Positions 1-11,578 of a stretch of DNA of 64,000 nt are shown one piece after another. Origin of the DNA: Gonapodya prolifera JEL478. Lineage: Eukaryota > Monoblepharomycota > Monoblepharidomycetes > Monoblepharidales > Gonapodyaceae. The stretch is taken from assembly GCA_001574975.1 (NCBI GenBank), contig KQ965762.1:328352-392351 (forward strand), read 5' to 3'. The notes under the pieces were generated by a model, which did no database searches, was not told where the DNA came from, and saw only the letters and a list, made by a program, of their open reading frames with translations. Within the stretch, counting starts at the first letter, position 1. Every line of letters begins with the position of its first letter. Position numbers and translations under genes: made by a program.

Positions 1-1012
1 TATCAACACCATCAACACAATCGGCGTAAAGGAATACAACTTGATTACCACACGCTTCGCTGGACCAGATCCGCTCCAGACACCCCAACGTCTGGTTGAC
101 ACTATGTCGTCTTAGACTCGTTGTCGGGCGGACCGTAAGGGTCGGACCCCGTACCCCGCATCGTCAACGAGATGGAAGCGATGATTGCACAGAACCCTCT
201 GCTCCTCAGCGGTTGGCAGTGCCTGGTTTGGCAGGGTCGGGGGTGATGGAAGACTGATTGAAGGTTTGTACTGGAGAGGACAGTCTTTTCATGATTCTAT
301 TCTCATTTGTGACTTCGACTTGTCAGGTGGAGGCCTCCTCGTGGCGTCTTCCGGGCAACGACATCGGTAACGAAATGGTACCCTTTGACATGCCGGCTAA
401 CGTCCACCTTCGTTTCACTGTCTTTGCGAACTTCGGATATTTAGTGAGATAGATTGTGTTCGCATACACACATTTCAGCATGTGAATAGACGAATCTCAA
501 AACAAACGAATCCGAGTTCGAGATATCAGTCCTCGCTGTCCCCCGTTTCTTTCCTCTTCCCGCTTCTCGCGCCTTCTTCACCTACCCAACCTTTCTACTC
601 TCCCTCTATCAACTCCGTTACTGCACTTCTCGCCCTCTTTCTCGCTCTGTCCGCCTCCTCCTCTCCGCTCCCTCCTGTTGTCTTGATTGCGCCCCTTCCC
701 CAATATCAAACAGGCAACTGAACTCCCTCCTCTTTTGCTCCTTGCACGTGTCTTCCACCCTTCCTCATTCCACAAGCTTTCTCATTATGACATAATGTGG
801 TCGCGACTTTTGCGTCGGATAAAATCGACCTAAGCTCGATTCGAGTCCCGGCATAACAATAAATCCACTTTTGTAACAACCTTTCCGCGGCTTCCACCCG
901 AGATGCCTCAGCGATTGCGACCAGGCATTGCAAGGTGCTTGACGGAGGGATTTCACACTCCACCTGTCGTCGACGTACGGCAGCATCTGTTGCTGGGAGC
1001 CCTATCGATGCC
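1..1012. other. Left-edge region without a supported gene
   Basis: I see no convincing coding region in the first kilobase. Short open frames occur on both strands but none shows a domain or a splice-consistent continuation. Part of the segment (about 299-420) is a diverged copy of sequence found near 60.2 kb. The stretch just before 1013 should contain the promoter and leader of the first Zn2Cys6 gene; no clear TATA box stands out. Confidence 0.5.
299..420. repeat. Dispersed diverged repeat, copy 1
   Basis: The core around 327-362 matches about 60209-60244 at roughly 31 of 36 positions by eye. A second block further on (a segment reading gacatgccggctaacgtcca here, ggcacgtcggcgaacatcca there) keeps the same order and orientation. 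Both copies can be read as a similar short peptide (GGGL.VAS.GQR). They may be relics of one mobile or duplicated element. No terminal repeats or transposase are visible, so the element type is unknown. Confidence 0.45.
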
Positions 1013-2450
1013 ATGGCATTCCTCCCCTTCACACCGTTGCCCCTGCGTTTGGAGAACGTTGGCGTTGGAGCGGGTGATGTATTTCCGTTGAATCGAGGAA
1101 GGAAGAGTGCGAGCAGTCCCATCGATGAGGGTCCAAAAGTATGTGTTGATTTCATTCTGATTGCGAAGACGAAGCGATTTATCGTCGCTTCTGCGTTTCT
1201 ACCTCCCACACTAGGCATGCGATAGATGTGCGTCTCGCAAGAAGGTGAGACGCTGCTGTCAATACCACAGTGGACAACATTTCATTGGCTCACGTCCCTG
1301 CTTTTGGAACAGCGTTGCGATGGAGGACTACAATCATGCCCGCGCTGCAAGTGAGAGAACCTACATTCGGTTTCTCCCTTGAACTGTGGACATCAATGGC
1401 TGTGCCCCCTCCCCGGTCAGACTCTTTGGGGTGGCTTGCACTTACAACCGCGATTATGGTCATCGCCGACTCCGGCGCAGCTCCAGCGCACTCTTAAACG
1501 CGACGCCTACGTCACCATTTTCGTTTGAAAAACAAGCACCCCGTCGTATGTCAGAAGTTATCCAATGGAACCGGCTCCCGTCAACCGCCCAGAACGTTCG
1601 CGGAGTGTGGCGGACCCCCACCCTCGCATCGCGACTCTCGGAATCTTCCTTCATATTAGAACAATTATCGCGGACTCCAGCGATGTTTCCAATCGGGCAC
1701 CAGATGCTTTCTCCCACGCGTTTACCCGCAAATACGATTCCTACTTCAGCTATGGGCACCTTAGGTCCTAACTTGGCAGAACACAGGTGAGTGCGAGTAC
1801 CGCGACGTTATCACCAATCTTTTAAAACCCTAATTCCGTCCAGTTTGCCGATTCTCAAACACGACATGTACGGCGTCTCACGACATCACCCAACCGCAAC
1901 TTTTGCCAGCCAAGAACCAGGAATTCGATACATCGACGTGCAGTCAGACGAGTTACGCTTATCCGATTCTGTACTTCCGGGAATGTTCGGTGTTGGGCAA
2001 CCTGCGCCTAGCGTAGATTTCCAGACGTCAAACCATTGGGAGTTCTCTCAGTTCCCATTTTACCACAGTGTGTCGTCAGGGCATCTCGCGATGACGCCTT
2101 CTCGAGCGCCTCTCGTACTGGACTCTTCTGTTGATTGGCAAGAAGCGTCTGGCACCGTACCCCCGCACTCTTTCCCCGAGCACAGTCACGCACTTTCTTT
2201 GGCCGAGATCCCCCTTCCACAATCGTTACCACTCGGTACCAGTGCGAGTCAGGCGGAACAAGTTGATTGCACAGTTTCTCCGTCTTCGCTGCAACATCCA
2301 TATCAGCAACGGGGAGGACTTCAATCCCCTGCGAATATGGAAGCCCTCTCCATGTCTTCGCAGTTCCACGGTACACAATCACAAATTTCGATCACCCAGA
2401 GCCTGTTTTGGACACAACACAAACCATTCCTGTCTCGGCCTTCGGGATGA
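1013..2450 (+). CDS. Zn2Cys6 binuclear-cluster transcription factor (copy A)
   Basis: Nuclear DNA-binding regulator of the fungal Zn2Cys6 class. Exons 1013-1138, 1139-1214 removed, 1215-1244, 1313-1350, 1421-1786 and 1844-2450 join in phase to a 388-residue protein. The zinc cluster begins near residue 43 as ACDRC-x3-RKK-RCDG, continues as SCPRC and closes as ACTYNR, giving six cysteines with the usual spacing, and is split by three introns. A basic patch (RLRR) follows, then a low-complexity Ser/Pro/Gln-rich tail with no recognisable fungal regulatory middle domain. The start at 1013 is chosen because ATG has a good context (gccatgg) and precedes a phase-0 exon ending at a gtatgt donor; an in-frame upstream start at 935 is possible. 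Its exon structure matches the gene at 4633-6064 exactly in the zinc region. Target genes are unknown. Confidence 0.82.
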
Positions 2451-2882
2451 CGCGTCGCATGGCTCGCCAAGGGTTCATAAGCAACCACCACGGCCGGACG
2501 ATTGATAGGATGGGGACTCTCAATTTTGGATGGAAACCTTACGTTTGCACTTCCGGGCACAAAATACCCTTGGCATAAGCATCAAAACTGTCACTTTGCA
2601 TAACGGCATGACGATTCAATTATTGTATTTAGAAGACCTTCATGTGTCTAGAATGTGAAATTATCGTCTCCGAAATAGCCGACCGAATCAACATGTCCCT
2701 GGTCCCAGGTTCTCGAGCCACCAGCATGCGCGCGTCGGGAGAAGGCTCTGGACACCCGACCTGCAAAGCTGTCCTGCCACAAAATGCGACCTTGTCCATC
2801 TCCCTCGTTTGGTCTGCTGTCTCCCATCCACCAGCACCACTTTCCAGATCTTCCCCAACGCCGTCCGACAGCCGCGTCCTCG

Positions 2883-4156
2883 TCATCCCGCGAGGTCTAA
2901 AAGTGCACGACAGATCTTCTCATGGCGATCGATCTCGTCGCTCAGCACAGCGATCGCAGAGTCCCAGCCCATCGCTTGAAGAATAATCAGAGGCTTTTCA
3001 AGTGTGATCCCCGTGGCTGGGTTCCGACGTGAAAGCCAAAACAGCAGCCACGAGTCGACCAAGTCTGTGAGCACAATGAATGGCTGAAGCCCAAGAGGTT
3101 CTTGAACGCGAGCGAGAGCCATCAGCGCAGCACAGACCTGACCGACATGGGTCGCAGTCTCGCCGACGGGCGTCCCCTCCAGTCCACACAAGGATCTCCT
3201 TCAACCGTCGCTCCGTCCCATGTAGCAAGAAGGTCGGTGGTGCCTTCCACCGTGTAGTTCCCGAGTTCTCCGGTTAGTAGTGTGTTGTGCTGACTAGAGT
3301 CGAATATTTTGATGTCCCCGTGGCGAGGGAGTCCAAGAACACGATCGAGGTGGTCGATGTACTTGCTTCGATAACTTGTGTTGCTCGCTCCAGCACCATC
3401 GATCCATTCATAGGGGGGAAATCTGCTTGTGGGCTGCCTGTCCAGCAGAGGGTACTCGAAAAAGCCATACGAGCTTTGGTTGACCTGGAACTCAGACATC
3501 CTGATGGGTTTATTTTGTTGGACTGTTCCGACGATAAAGAGGTCCAATTTTTGCTTGCGCTAATAATATTTGGGGTGGTACTCACCAAGCTCCTTGACAT
3601 GTTTGGTAACCTTCGCTCAACGCCTTGCGGTTCTCGCTTAGTTCTTCGGAGACCTCCTTTCGAACTGTTGATTCTCGCAAATCAGCGCACCGCAGATGAC
3701 GGATTTATGTGACCGACACAGCTCACGTTGTTCAATGCCAAATGAGAACGACAGAGTTTGTTGAGATTCAACCACGACTGCGAGCACTGTGGGCCAACAC
3801 CTCCCAGGGCATATCTCGCAAAATAAGAAAAGTCAAACACACCTGGCTGTCGACGGATGACAAACTGAATGTGTTCTTCTGTGTGAGGATTTACAAAGTG
3901 GGCCTTGACTTTTCTAAACGGCACCATCGCGTCGTCTTCCTTCAGGGCCGCCGCATCGATGGAGGCTCTTTCATCGTAAGGGACATCGACTTGCAAAGGT
4001 CCAACTCCGCAGCATCTATGTCGGCAAGCTTCCGTGCGGGTGACGTTTTGATAGTTTCCTTGAGAGTCTCCACCGACGCTGAAGGGGGATAGGGACCTCG
4101 AAGACCAAATCTTCGCCGAGCAGTAGACAACCGAGACTGATTTCCTCTCCCGCCAT
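2883..4156 (-). pseudogene. Crinkler (CRN)-like protein gene with three apparent frameshifts
   Basis: The start at 4156 opens a CRN-type N-terminal domain: LGCLLLGEDLVFEV, then SASVETLKETI, then DIDAAELDL and a VDVPYDE strand, which is the ubiquitin-like header of the Crinkler family (oomycetes, chytrids, glomeromycetes). Exons 3843-4156, 3727-3777, 3586-3664 and 2883-3559 are separated by good gt-ag introns. The C-terminal part (TTDLLATWDG, then VLTDLVDSWLLFWL) resembles the restriction-endonuclease-like C-terminal domains described in some CRNs; this is inference. The frame breaks three times by what look like one-base losses: in a run of five G near 4084-4088, near 3997-4000, and near 3172-3180. 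The residues where such domains usually carry an E-x-K read D-W-R. Neighbouring genes are intact, so decay is more likely than general sequencing error, but error is not excluded. Family known for effector-type proteins; role here unknown. Confidence 0.68.
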
Positions 4157-4632
4157 GCTGAGGCAAAGAAAGGTACCTGCTTTGGTCGTGGTCGGAAGCA
4201 AAAGACGTAACTTTTGTTTCAATTGAATTCATTCAAATTTCACTTCTACACTGCCACTGCCACATGGCATCTCAACTTAAAACTCGTACGTAGATGGTTC
4301 ATCTCCAGGCGGGCGGGCCATGAACAAATAAAATTCTGTTCACGGGGAATTGAATAGGGTCTGCGGTCTCAAGTTCTCCGCTGCCTTCGTCCCGCGCTAC
4401 TACACTCTCCTGACATCGGTCTCCAAGTCTCCGCCAATTCTCGCCGCTATTCCCCGCTGACCCTCAAGATGCACTCAGCGACAAACCCACGTTTTCTCTT
4501 CGATCGTCTCCCACCGTCGGGTGTACATTGCGACTACCTGCTGTGTTCCTCCCCGACCAGTCCCTGCGCACTGGACAACCCCTGAATACCAGTTTCACTC
4601 CACCGCGTCTCTGAACAAGCAGTCTTGGATCC

Positions 4633-6064
4633 ATGGAGGGCGAGAACCCCTGGATGGCAACGCGTAAGCGCGCTCGTGTCACAAAGGTGGGTCCATCACG
4701 ACGCTGACTCATTCGTTTTGCGCGCGCTCATCACGACCGTTTCGCGTGTCTCCAAAAGGCATGCGATGTCTGCTCTGATCGTAAAAAGGTACCGCGCCCG
4801 AAAACAGCGTGTCAACGAGGTTGAACGTCGTAACGACATGACCGTTTGCTCCCCCTTCAAGCGTTGTGACTCTGCCCGACCACAATGTTCCCGCTGCGCG
4901 TGAGTCCTATTTCAGAACCACTAATGGTTTCCCGTCTCGACCAAAACGATTTACATTCACCAGACGATGCGGTTTGAATTGCACATACGTCCGAGCGGAT
5001 TCAAGTCTCCACGGACAAGGAAAACCTCTTCCTTCCCCCGAACCATTGAGACGTCGTCGAAACCCTGCTCCACAACGACAAGCGGGGGGTTTGGGGCAGC
5101 GACGTGGAGAACCGAACAGTACCCAGTCGATGATTCCATTTCCACAGGAGACTGGTCCATTTGCGTATCAGCCGGCTTCAGCTTTTGATTATCAAGACAG
5201 TACCTTCTTCAACTCCCATTTCGAACCTTTGAACGGGCAGTCATTTGTCCCGACCTCGCAATTCGAACCTTCGAATGCCCCGTCAATTATCTCCACCTCG
5301 CACTTCGAACTTTTGAATGCGCAGTCGTTCGTCCCTTCCGGATCGTTCTTCGTCGTGAACGGAAACAAGTGAGTCCCACATTTCGTCCCTCCACCTTCCG
5401 TGCCATAACTTCCAACTCACACCAACGCAGCCCACCCAGCAGCATACCGTCCACGATCCCGTCCCTCCACTCTCACCCACAACCTTGGTCCGTCCACTCC
5501 ACCACAGGGGATACCCTTCCCTCGTCATACGCAACATCGCACGACCAAACCATCACTCCATCGTCGTCATTGTCGAGCACTCATCACACCCGCATCGGCT
5601 CAATCGCTCGCTCTAGCTCTAATGGCGAAATACGCATGTGCGCACCGTACCCACGACCACGACCGGGAGCGGGACCACACTTCGTTCCCGTTCCTGTTTC
5701 TTCGCAAGGTCAACCGGGCACGGCTCTCCACGATACCACGGCACCCATCTACCCGCAGCAGCACTACAACTACATCTGGAGCCAGCACTACGATCACCAC
5801 CACGCCCTCAACTTCCTCATGACACCCGCCATGTCGTTCCACCCAACTCCGCCGTCGACGCCTGCGCAAATCATTTCTCTCCTCCCCGGTCCTCCCGGCC
5901 CGCAGGACGCCACCGCCCCCACCGCTCGATGGCTCAGTCCAGACGCTCCCTCTCGGGACATCCAACCCCATCTGGCCGGTCCAGCTGGGTCGTCCGGAGC
6001 ACTCGGGTCTTTCATTATGCGCTGCGATGAGCAGGGGCAGGGGCAAATCGGCCGTCGGTTCTGA
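4633..6064 (+). CDS. Zn2Cys6 binuclear-cluster transcription factor (copy C, paralogue of 1013-2450)
   Basis: Exons 4633-4686, 4759-4788, 4862-4899, 4964-5368 and 5431-6064 join in phase to 386 residues. The basic leader (RKRARVTK) runs straight into ACDVC-x3-RKK, RCDSARPQCSRC and GLNCTY: six cysteines of a fungal zinc cluster, expected in the nucleus. As in the upstream copy, the cluster is encoded by a 30-nt and a 38-nt exon with the same phases. The rest is low-complexity and rich in Ser, Pro, Thr, Gln and His, with a short internal duplication around residues 110-150 (FEPLN/SFVPTS, FEPSN/SIISTS, FELLN/SFVPSG). No middle homology domain is seen. It lies 476 bp head-to-head from the Crinkler-like gene, so the two could share a control region; that is inference from spacing only. 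Confidence 0.85.
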
Positions 6065-6363
6065 GCAGCTGGACTGTCGGAACTCGTTTGTGGCGCGCGT
6101 GACCGGACGTTTTTGTGGGAATGGGGAAGCGGAGCGGGTTTGGATGCAATGGAGCTTTGACGGTGCCAAAGACACCTTTGGGTGGACGCCCGTACTCACT
6201 TTTCACGTTGAAGTAGCACAAGTTTTATGTCTTGTACAGTACGATTCTCTTCTTTTCTTTGCGGTATAGTTACGTATTTATTCAAGATGTTCGAACATGT
6301 GAGGCCGCCACGCACACACAGTCACTCAAAACCCGATAATACGACGAACCTACGATACGCGCG

Positions 6364-8197
6364 ATGCAAACCCCTTCACTCCCACCCGAATTCCCACCCA
6401 CCAACTCCACCAGCCCCAGCAGCTCCTCCTTCGTCGTCCCCGTCGCATCGGGCCCGAGCGTCGGCTTGGTCATAATCTACTCGGTCATGGCCGCGATGGG
6501 ATCCTTTATTCTCCTATGGGTCGGATGTGCCATGATTGCAACGCGGTGAGCGCTAATCCTCGCCATCGGGAGTGGGCCGTCGAGTGGTGTTGAGGTGTGC
6601 ACGATCGTTTGCAGGTGCGGTCGTCGACCCAGCGCAAGGCAGATGGCGATACTGGAAGCTGTCGAAGCGGAGCATCTGGAGGCGGAGATGCAGAGTCATC
6701 AGCAGGAGGGATTGGACGAGGAGGTGGGCCTTTCGTGACGTCACCGGAGCGCATTGTCAGCGTTTTCCGAACATAACACTATCGCCTTCTAAGATTCTAC
6801 AGTCGCTACCGCTTCGCCCGTATTGCTCGGAACGGCGCTTGGAAGACCTGCAAAACTTGTACTGGAAGAGACATATCGCAGCAGAATTGGATCATCTCGA
6901 GAACGCGGGGGGGAATTGTAGATGGCATTCTCGTGCGACGACGGCAGGCACGAATGTGGAATTTTATCTAGCTGGAAATGAGGAGCGAGTAGTGAGCGAT
7001 GCGGACTCTGAGGTGACCGCTGGGTGGCACGATGTTGGGCTCGACGTGGATGTTACAGAGGGCGGAACTGTGGAAGGAATTGCATCACCTCAGCAGGAGG
7101 CTTTTGTCGTCTTGCAACAAACTGGCGCTGTGGGTTGAACTTCTGGTTTGGAGCTTCCTCTTCGATGTCTCGAGGGTTTTGCTCACTACTCGTTCTCAGC
7201 CCACAGATCCCCAACCTGCACCCGCGTCGCCGTGTGCACCAACTCTGCACCGATCCATCACTTCGCGACCATCTCCGGCGCAGCGTACTTCGTCGCGGCC
7301 TAACCTCTCACCGCGCAGCACGTCATACTTTGGCCGTCTTCGAATGTCCCTTACTCCCCCGACTCTTTCAGAAGCGTGGGATACCACCGCTCTCGGCACA
7401 AGCGTGACTCCATTTGGAGTTGATCCAGTACTTCGCCGACCTCGAGTCCAGATGACGCCCGATACACTCAGCTTCAGAGGCGGTGAATACTTTCCACATC
7501 GTGCAAGGTCTTGGAGGCGTGTTGGTACGGAGACGAGGCAGGCGCAACAAGTAGTCGGTAATGGAAGCGTGGGCGGGGAAAGTGTTGATTTGGTGGAAGG
7601 ATACGCGGCGAGTGTGGATCTCATGGACGAGTGCGTGATATGCTTGGAGAGATTCGGTGAGGGAGAGCATCTGAGGGTCCTTCCGTGAGTCGTGCTGCTT
7701 TGGATGGATGGGGACCTGTATTACCGAGTGGACTCACGGAGATTTTTCGTTACATATGCCGGACTCCTTTGTTCACATACCATTAACTAGATGCGGTCAC
7801 GATTTTCATCCGAAGGTGAGTTTCGATACTTGCATCCTAAAGCGTTCGCGAGGTCTTACTGACCACGGGTTCGTTCCGTCATCAGTGCATAGATCCGTGG
7901 CTCCGTTACATGTCACCCCTGTGCCCCCTCTGCAAACTTGACGTCAGCATAAATATCCAGCGCACAGATTCTCCTCAAACCCACCGCGTGGGCAACGACA
8001 GCCGTGAATCAGCTTCCTTCGTATCTGGAGAGCCCGGCACACAGCAAGCCACTTTGGGAGATTCCCGGGGGAGTGCGGTCGAAAGAGAACTTGGGAGGCC
8101 GTTCCCTTGGGTTCCGTGGCAACACTACGTGACTCGAGTGAGGAGGGGCAGGGGTCGGTGGAGCAGGGCAGGAACCCCGGGGAGGCGAGGACGATGA
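6364..8197 (+). CDS. Single-pass membrane RING-H2 protein, probable E3 ubiquitin ligase
   Basis: Exon 1 (6364-6545) encodes a Pro/Ser-rich leader and one hydrophobic segment (about residues 33-58, VGLVIIYSVMAAMG and on). The 3' exons ending 7684, 7791-7815 and 7886-8197 join in phase to a RING-H2 finger: CVICLERFGEGEHLRVLPC, then GHDFHPKC, IDPWL and CPLC, with the C3H2C3 spacing. RING-H2 proteins recruit E2 enzymes, and single-TM versions usually act at endomembranes. An exon 6615-6723 (acidic, helical) is secure. The stretch 6803-7200 has an uncertain frame, so the middle of the protein is not resolved. The tail after the RING is basic and low-complexity. Substrate unknown. Confidence 0.75.
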
Positions 8198-8601
8198 GGT
8201 TGGGCGATGAGATCGACGGCGGAAGAAATTGTGTGACAAACATCGGGGTAGGGGAACGATGACATTTAATGTTGGTGTTCATTTACGATTCTTTAGAGGA
8301 AGAATCTTCTTTTACTGTTCACATTAGTGAAAATCGAGCCTAATGTTCACACACACGCACTAAATATCGGCCAACATCTCATTTGAATCATTATGCGTCG
8401 TTGGCGCACCATCATAATACTGCGGTAGAAGGATTCGCGAACCACAATAAATTAAGAGCTTAATGTACACGTCACATGGAGGCCGTTCACCACGGTGGTA
8501 TTCTTCACAATTTACTCTTAGTCCCCGAATTCAAATGGTCTGCAGATAGGTCAGACGCCAGAATTACACTCACGGCCTCTTAGCGGACCGACGCAGTCGG
8601 G
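8198..8601. other. Convergent intergenic region, no gene seen
   Basis: AT-richer spacer between two convergent genes. It should contain both polyadenylation regions. Nothing else is recognisable. Confidence 0.5.
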
Positions 8602-10125
8602 TCAACTTCTTTCCCCGCACTCCCACTCCTCCTTCGAAGCTATCTCGACGATTGGTGGGGGGTCATACCTCTTCGCGTCATCATTCAACAGGAGATGGGG
8701 GTCTGGAATGAAAATTTGCAGTACTGCGTACCAAGCAGCTTCGGGCGAGGTAGGGATCATGAGGACATTCGAGAGAAAAGCAGAATCCTGAGGTAGTTCA
8801 GACTGGAGCGGGCGAGTTGTGGTTATAATGGAGTGCATCATCGAAAATCGGACACAAAGAGGGCTTGACTCACGCCAAAGAGAATAAAAACGTTGCCTTT
8901 GTCATCTCTTTTTCTAGCCGGGGTCAGATTGCTAACAGTTTTCCCAGCGACCTTTGTAAACGGAACGGGTGCAAAGTCCATCCCACACGTCATACGCTCC
9001 AGAATAGGTCCGTCGTTAATTCTTCCGCCCGTTTATACACCGATTTCGACAAATCGTTCTCGGCATATGCACGGTGCCCACTGATGTCCGACATGGTGCT
9101 CTCGAAGACCATGACATAGAATCCGGCTCCACGCAAAAGTGCTCCAGTAACCGTCTTCAAGCATTAGTACTCTGCGCATTCAGGCACAGGCAGTTTGAAC
9201 GGAATGGCGTGGGATGTAATTGCCCGATTCACGAGAGCGGTGGTTGACAAATCCGTTGCATCAGTTGCGGACCCAATTTCGAGCAACTCAAAAAAATGTA
9301 TTGAGCCACCAGAGCCGTAATCTTTCTGGGCAGCTTTACTTGGATGTTTATCCAGCTGCACAATGTTGAAATCTTGTTGCAGCTCACGAACTTGCGCCAG
9401 GGAGTAGTGCTTGGATTTCGCAAGTATTCTTGCGTAGAGAAGATATTGGTTGCTGGGCACCCGTACTATCGTGAATAGATTCCACGATTCTCCAGTCATC
9501 GCCATGCTCTGAGGCGTCAGAGTCTGAATACACGAGTGAAATCCAGGTCCGACAAAGACGTGCACGTTGTTTTCGTTCTTGTTGGTCCTGGAGCCCAGAG
9601 TGACAGCTAAAGGGCACCGGTAAGCGATTATTTACAGATTGCTACATGGCGGATACGTACGGCAGTCATTCCACGGTGAGTGCAGTCCGATGACATAGTA
9701 TCCGTTGTGGAGCCACTCTGGCACCTGGACGAGCCAGATATGTACAACTTGGAGCTTGCCGACGCCAGAGCTCTGTTCATCTCACCTCCAAGCGCACAGG
9801 GCCTTTCGTTAGATCCATCAGAGCCAGGCTCGTCAGAGTCGGCAATGATTGTGTGGAACCCGAAAGTTCCGAGCGTCGCCAAACCACTACCATCGCGTTT
9901 CGTGTGAGATGACGCGAGGAGCGTAGTGTCTCCAAGCGATTTGACGTGCAGCCATTCGACGTTTGGTCTCGGGGACAGATTGGAGGACAGTGGTCCTGAA
10001 CGAGAGCTCCGGTCCAACACCTTGAGCGCGGAGGCCGGGAAGGACCGCGAGAGGACAGTTTCGTGGAAGATGAATGAAAAGGCATCGAGGAGGAATCGGA
10101 CGTTATTTTGAGCTTCGGATGTCAT
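8602..10125 (-). CDS. Uncharacterised multi-exon protein
   Basis: Not a family I recognise. The start at 10125 is an ATG opening a frame that stays open to a gtgaga donor. A later exon reads VPEWLHNGYYVIGLHSPW, joined by gt-ag to VTLGSRTNKNENNVHVFVGPG, then a long segment (about 9250-9580), then TGALLRGAGFYVMVFESTMSD (across a branch-point-like tactaat near 9167), and finally a segment ending at the stop at 8602 (rich in Pro and acidic residues). The amino-acid composition and clean splice phases over several joins support a real gene. The exact junctions around 8880-9030 are not settled. No signal peptide, catalytic motif or membrane helix is obvious. Confidence 0.55.
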
Positions 10126-10339
10126 TGCCGTGTTCGATCATCCACGAACGAGTGAGTGAATTCAATTGTCCACATTTGAAACCACTGGACTTATCAGTTT
10201 GCCCCAGGTATCTTACCAACGCGTTACTCATTGATCGTTTGACTATAGTGCTATTTACAAATTGTTTGTTACTCCTTCGCCAGATCATGCGAAGGCCCAA
10301 CTTTTAATTCAATCTCTCTCACAACTTTGAACAGAAGAA

Positions 10340-11147
10340 ATGGTTGTCGGGACTGCACGCACTGCCATGCCGGGAATGGGACCGGGGAAACCAAAGCCAC
10401 TCAGTCGCATCACTTTCGACAAGGTGCGGCTGGCAGAAAATGCTCTCAGAATCCAATCACGATATAATTGTACATGATACTCAGTACGACACAGATGGCG
10501 ATGGAAAGATGAACCACGAAGAGTTCCAGCGCATGTGCTATGATATGGGGTGAGACCCGAATGCAAAACTTCATGTAACATGAGTGGCGCAACAAATCAG
10601 TCGATTACAGATACTTCTTGGAAGCTAGCGAAGTAGAAACGGCGATAAAAATGATCGATGTGAGCGGGAACGGAAGTGAGTGTTTGAAATAGTGTGAAGT
10701 CCTTGGAGGATTTTCTCACCTTCATGTCGCTGGCACGGATTGCGACAGCCCTTGAGTACGACGAATGTAAGTGCGCTTCAAGATACTCCAAAGACTTTGT
10801 AACAGTGTTTCTCCTGCGAACCTTGGATAACATTAGTCATGAAATGGTGGTCTACAGACAACAGATTTGCACGCTTGCACATGACCCCACTGCAAGAAGA
10901 GCGACTGTCTCAAATAGCCACCGAGTTCCAAAAGTTTGATAAGGCCACAAAGGGTTTCGTTGACACCATGCGCGATTTCCCGCAGATGCACAAGTGGCTT
11001 CTCTCCCAAAACCTCACGAAGAAGTCCTTAGAACACTGTAAAGAGGCTTTGGATGGAAATATGGACGGTCGGATAAGCTTTAATGAGTACATTCGGTGGT
11101 TGCTTGACACAGGCGCTCTTGTTGGCGTGCAAGCTGCTACAAACTGA
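10340..11147 (+). CDS. EF-hand calcium-binding protein
   Basis: Five exons (10340-10423, 10485-10549, 10611-10675, 10749-10766, 10837-11147) join exactly to 180 residues. Canonical EF-hand loops are YDTDGDGKMNHEEF (about residue 29), DVSGNGTLEYDEF (about residue 67; split across an 18-nt exon) and a C-terminal loop DGNMDGRISFNEY. A degenerate loop (FDKATKGFVDTMRDF) lies between the last two. The layout is calmodulin-like, with four hands of which one is probably unable to bind calcium, plus a Gly/Pro/Lys-rich leader of about 28 residues. It is likely a cytosolic calcium sensor; the target is unknown. The 18-nt exon is easily missed by automatic annotation. Confidence 0.85.
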
Positions 11148-11578
11148 TGAAGAAATACATATGTATGTGCACCAGAAACTGCTTCAATAAATTAAGCTTA
11201 CCAGAATTCGCCATAGATTAAAATATATCATCTAAACCATCTCGTGGTGTCTGTTCTTCCCGTAAATTCGCATTCGCGCAGTCGCCATGCCAAATCATCT
11301 TCATCCTCACACTAAGATTCAAGCGGAGGAGCGGGCTTCTGAAATGGCGAGCATGAACCTATCAGGTGCTGATGAAAGAGCGGTCGACAGCCCCGAATTA
11401 TGTTCGATCCACCTATTGATGAATCACAGTGTCTCGGCTGCTGCCGTGGGTTCAAAGTTCGTAGTGATTGAGGTTCTTCGGTGGGCGACTACTCCGGTGG
11501 TGAACAGAAACATGGGCGAGGGCGGAAGGCGCAGCGCAGAATTCAGCAAGCCGCAGTGGTTAGGTCTCCGAGCGGTTC
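11148..11578. other. Convergent spacer, no supported gene
   Basis: Between the EF-hand gene and the 3' end of the ERMARD homologue. An open frame on the + strand from 11287 runs into the antisense of the next gene and has no family signal, so I do not call it. Confidence 0.45.

Noticed and set aside
815-865. tRNA-like 3' half (gattcgagtcccggc)
   Set aside because: The putative T-stem does not pair, the expected G53-C61 pair is missing and no matching 5' acceptor strand lies upstream.
706-1218. Open frame of 170 codons on the - strand
   Set aside because: It is antisense to the first exon of the Zn2Cys6 gene, which is supported by exact splice phases and zinc-cluster residues.
10676-10700. 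A frameshift or 24-nt mini-intron in the EF-hand gene
   Set aside because: A normal intron of 73 nt ending at 10748 gives a perfect EF-hand loop.
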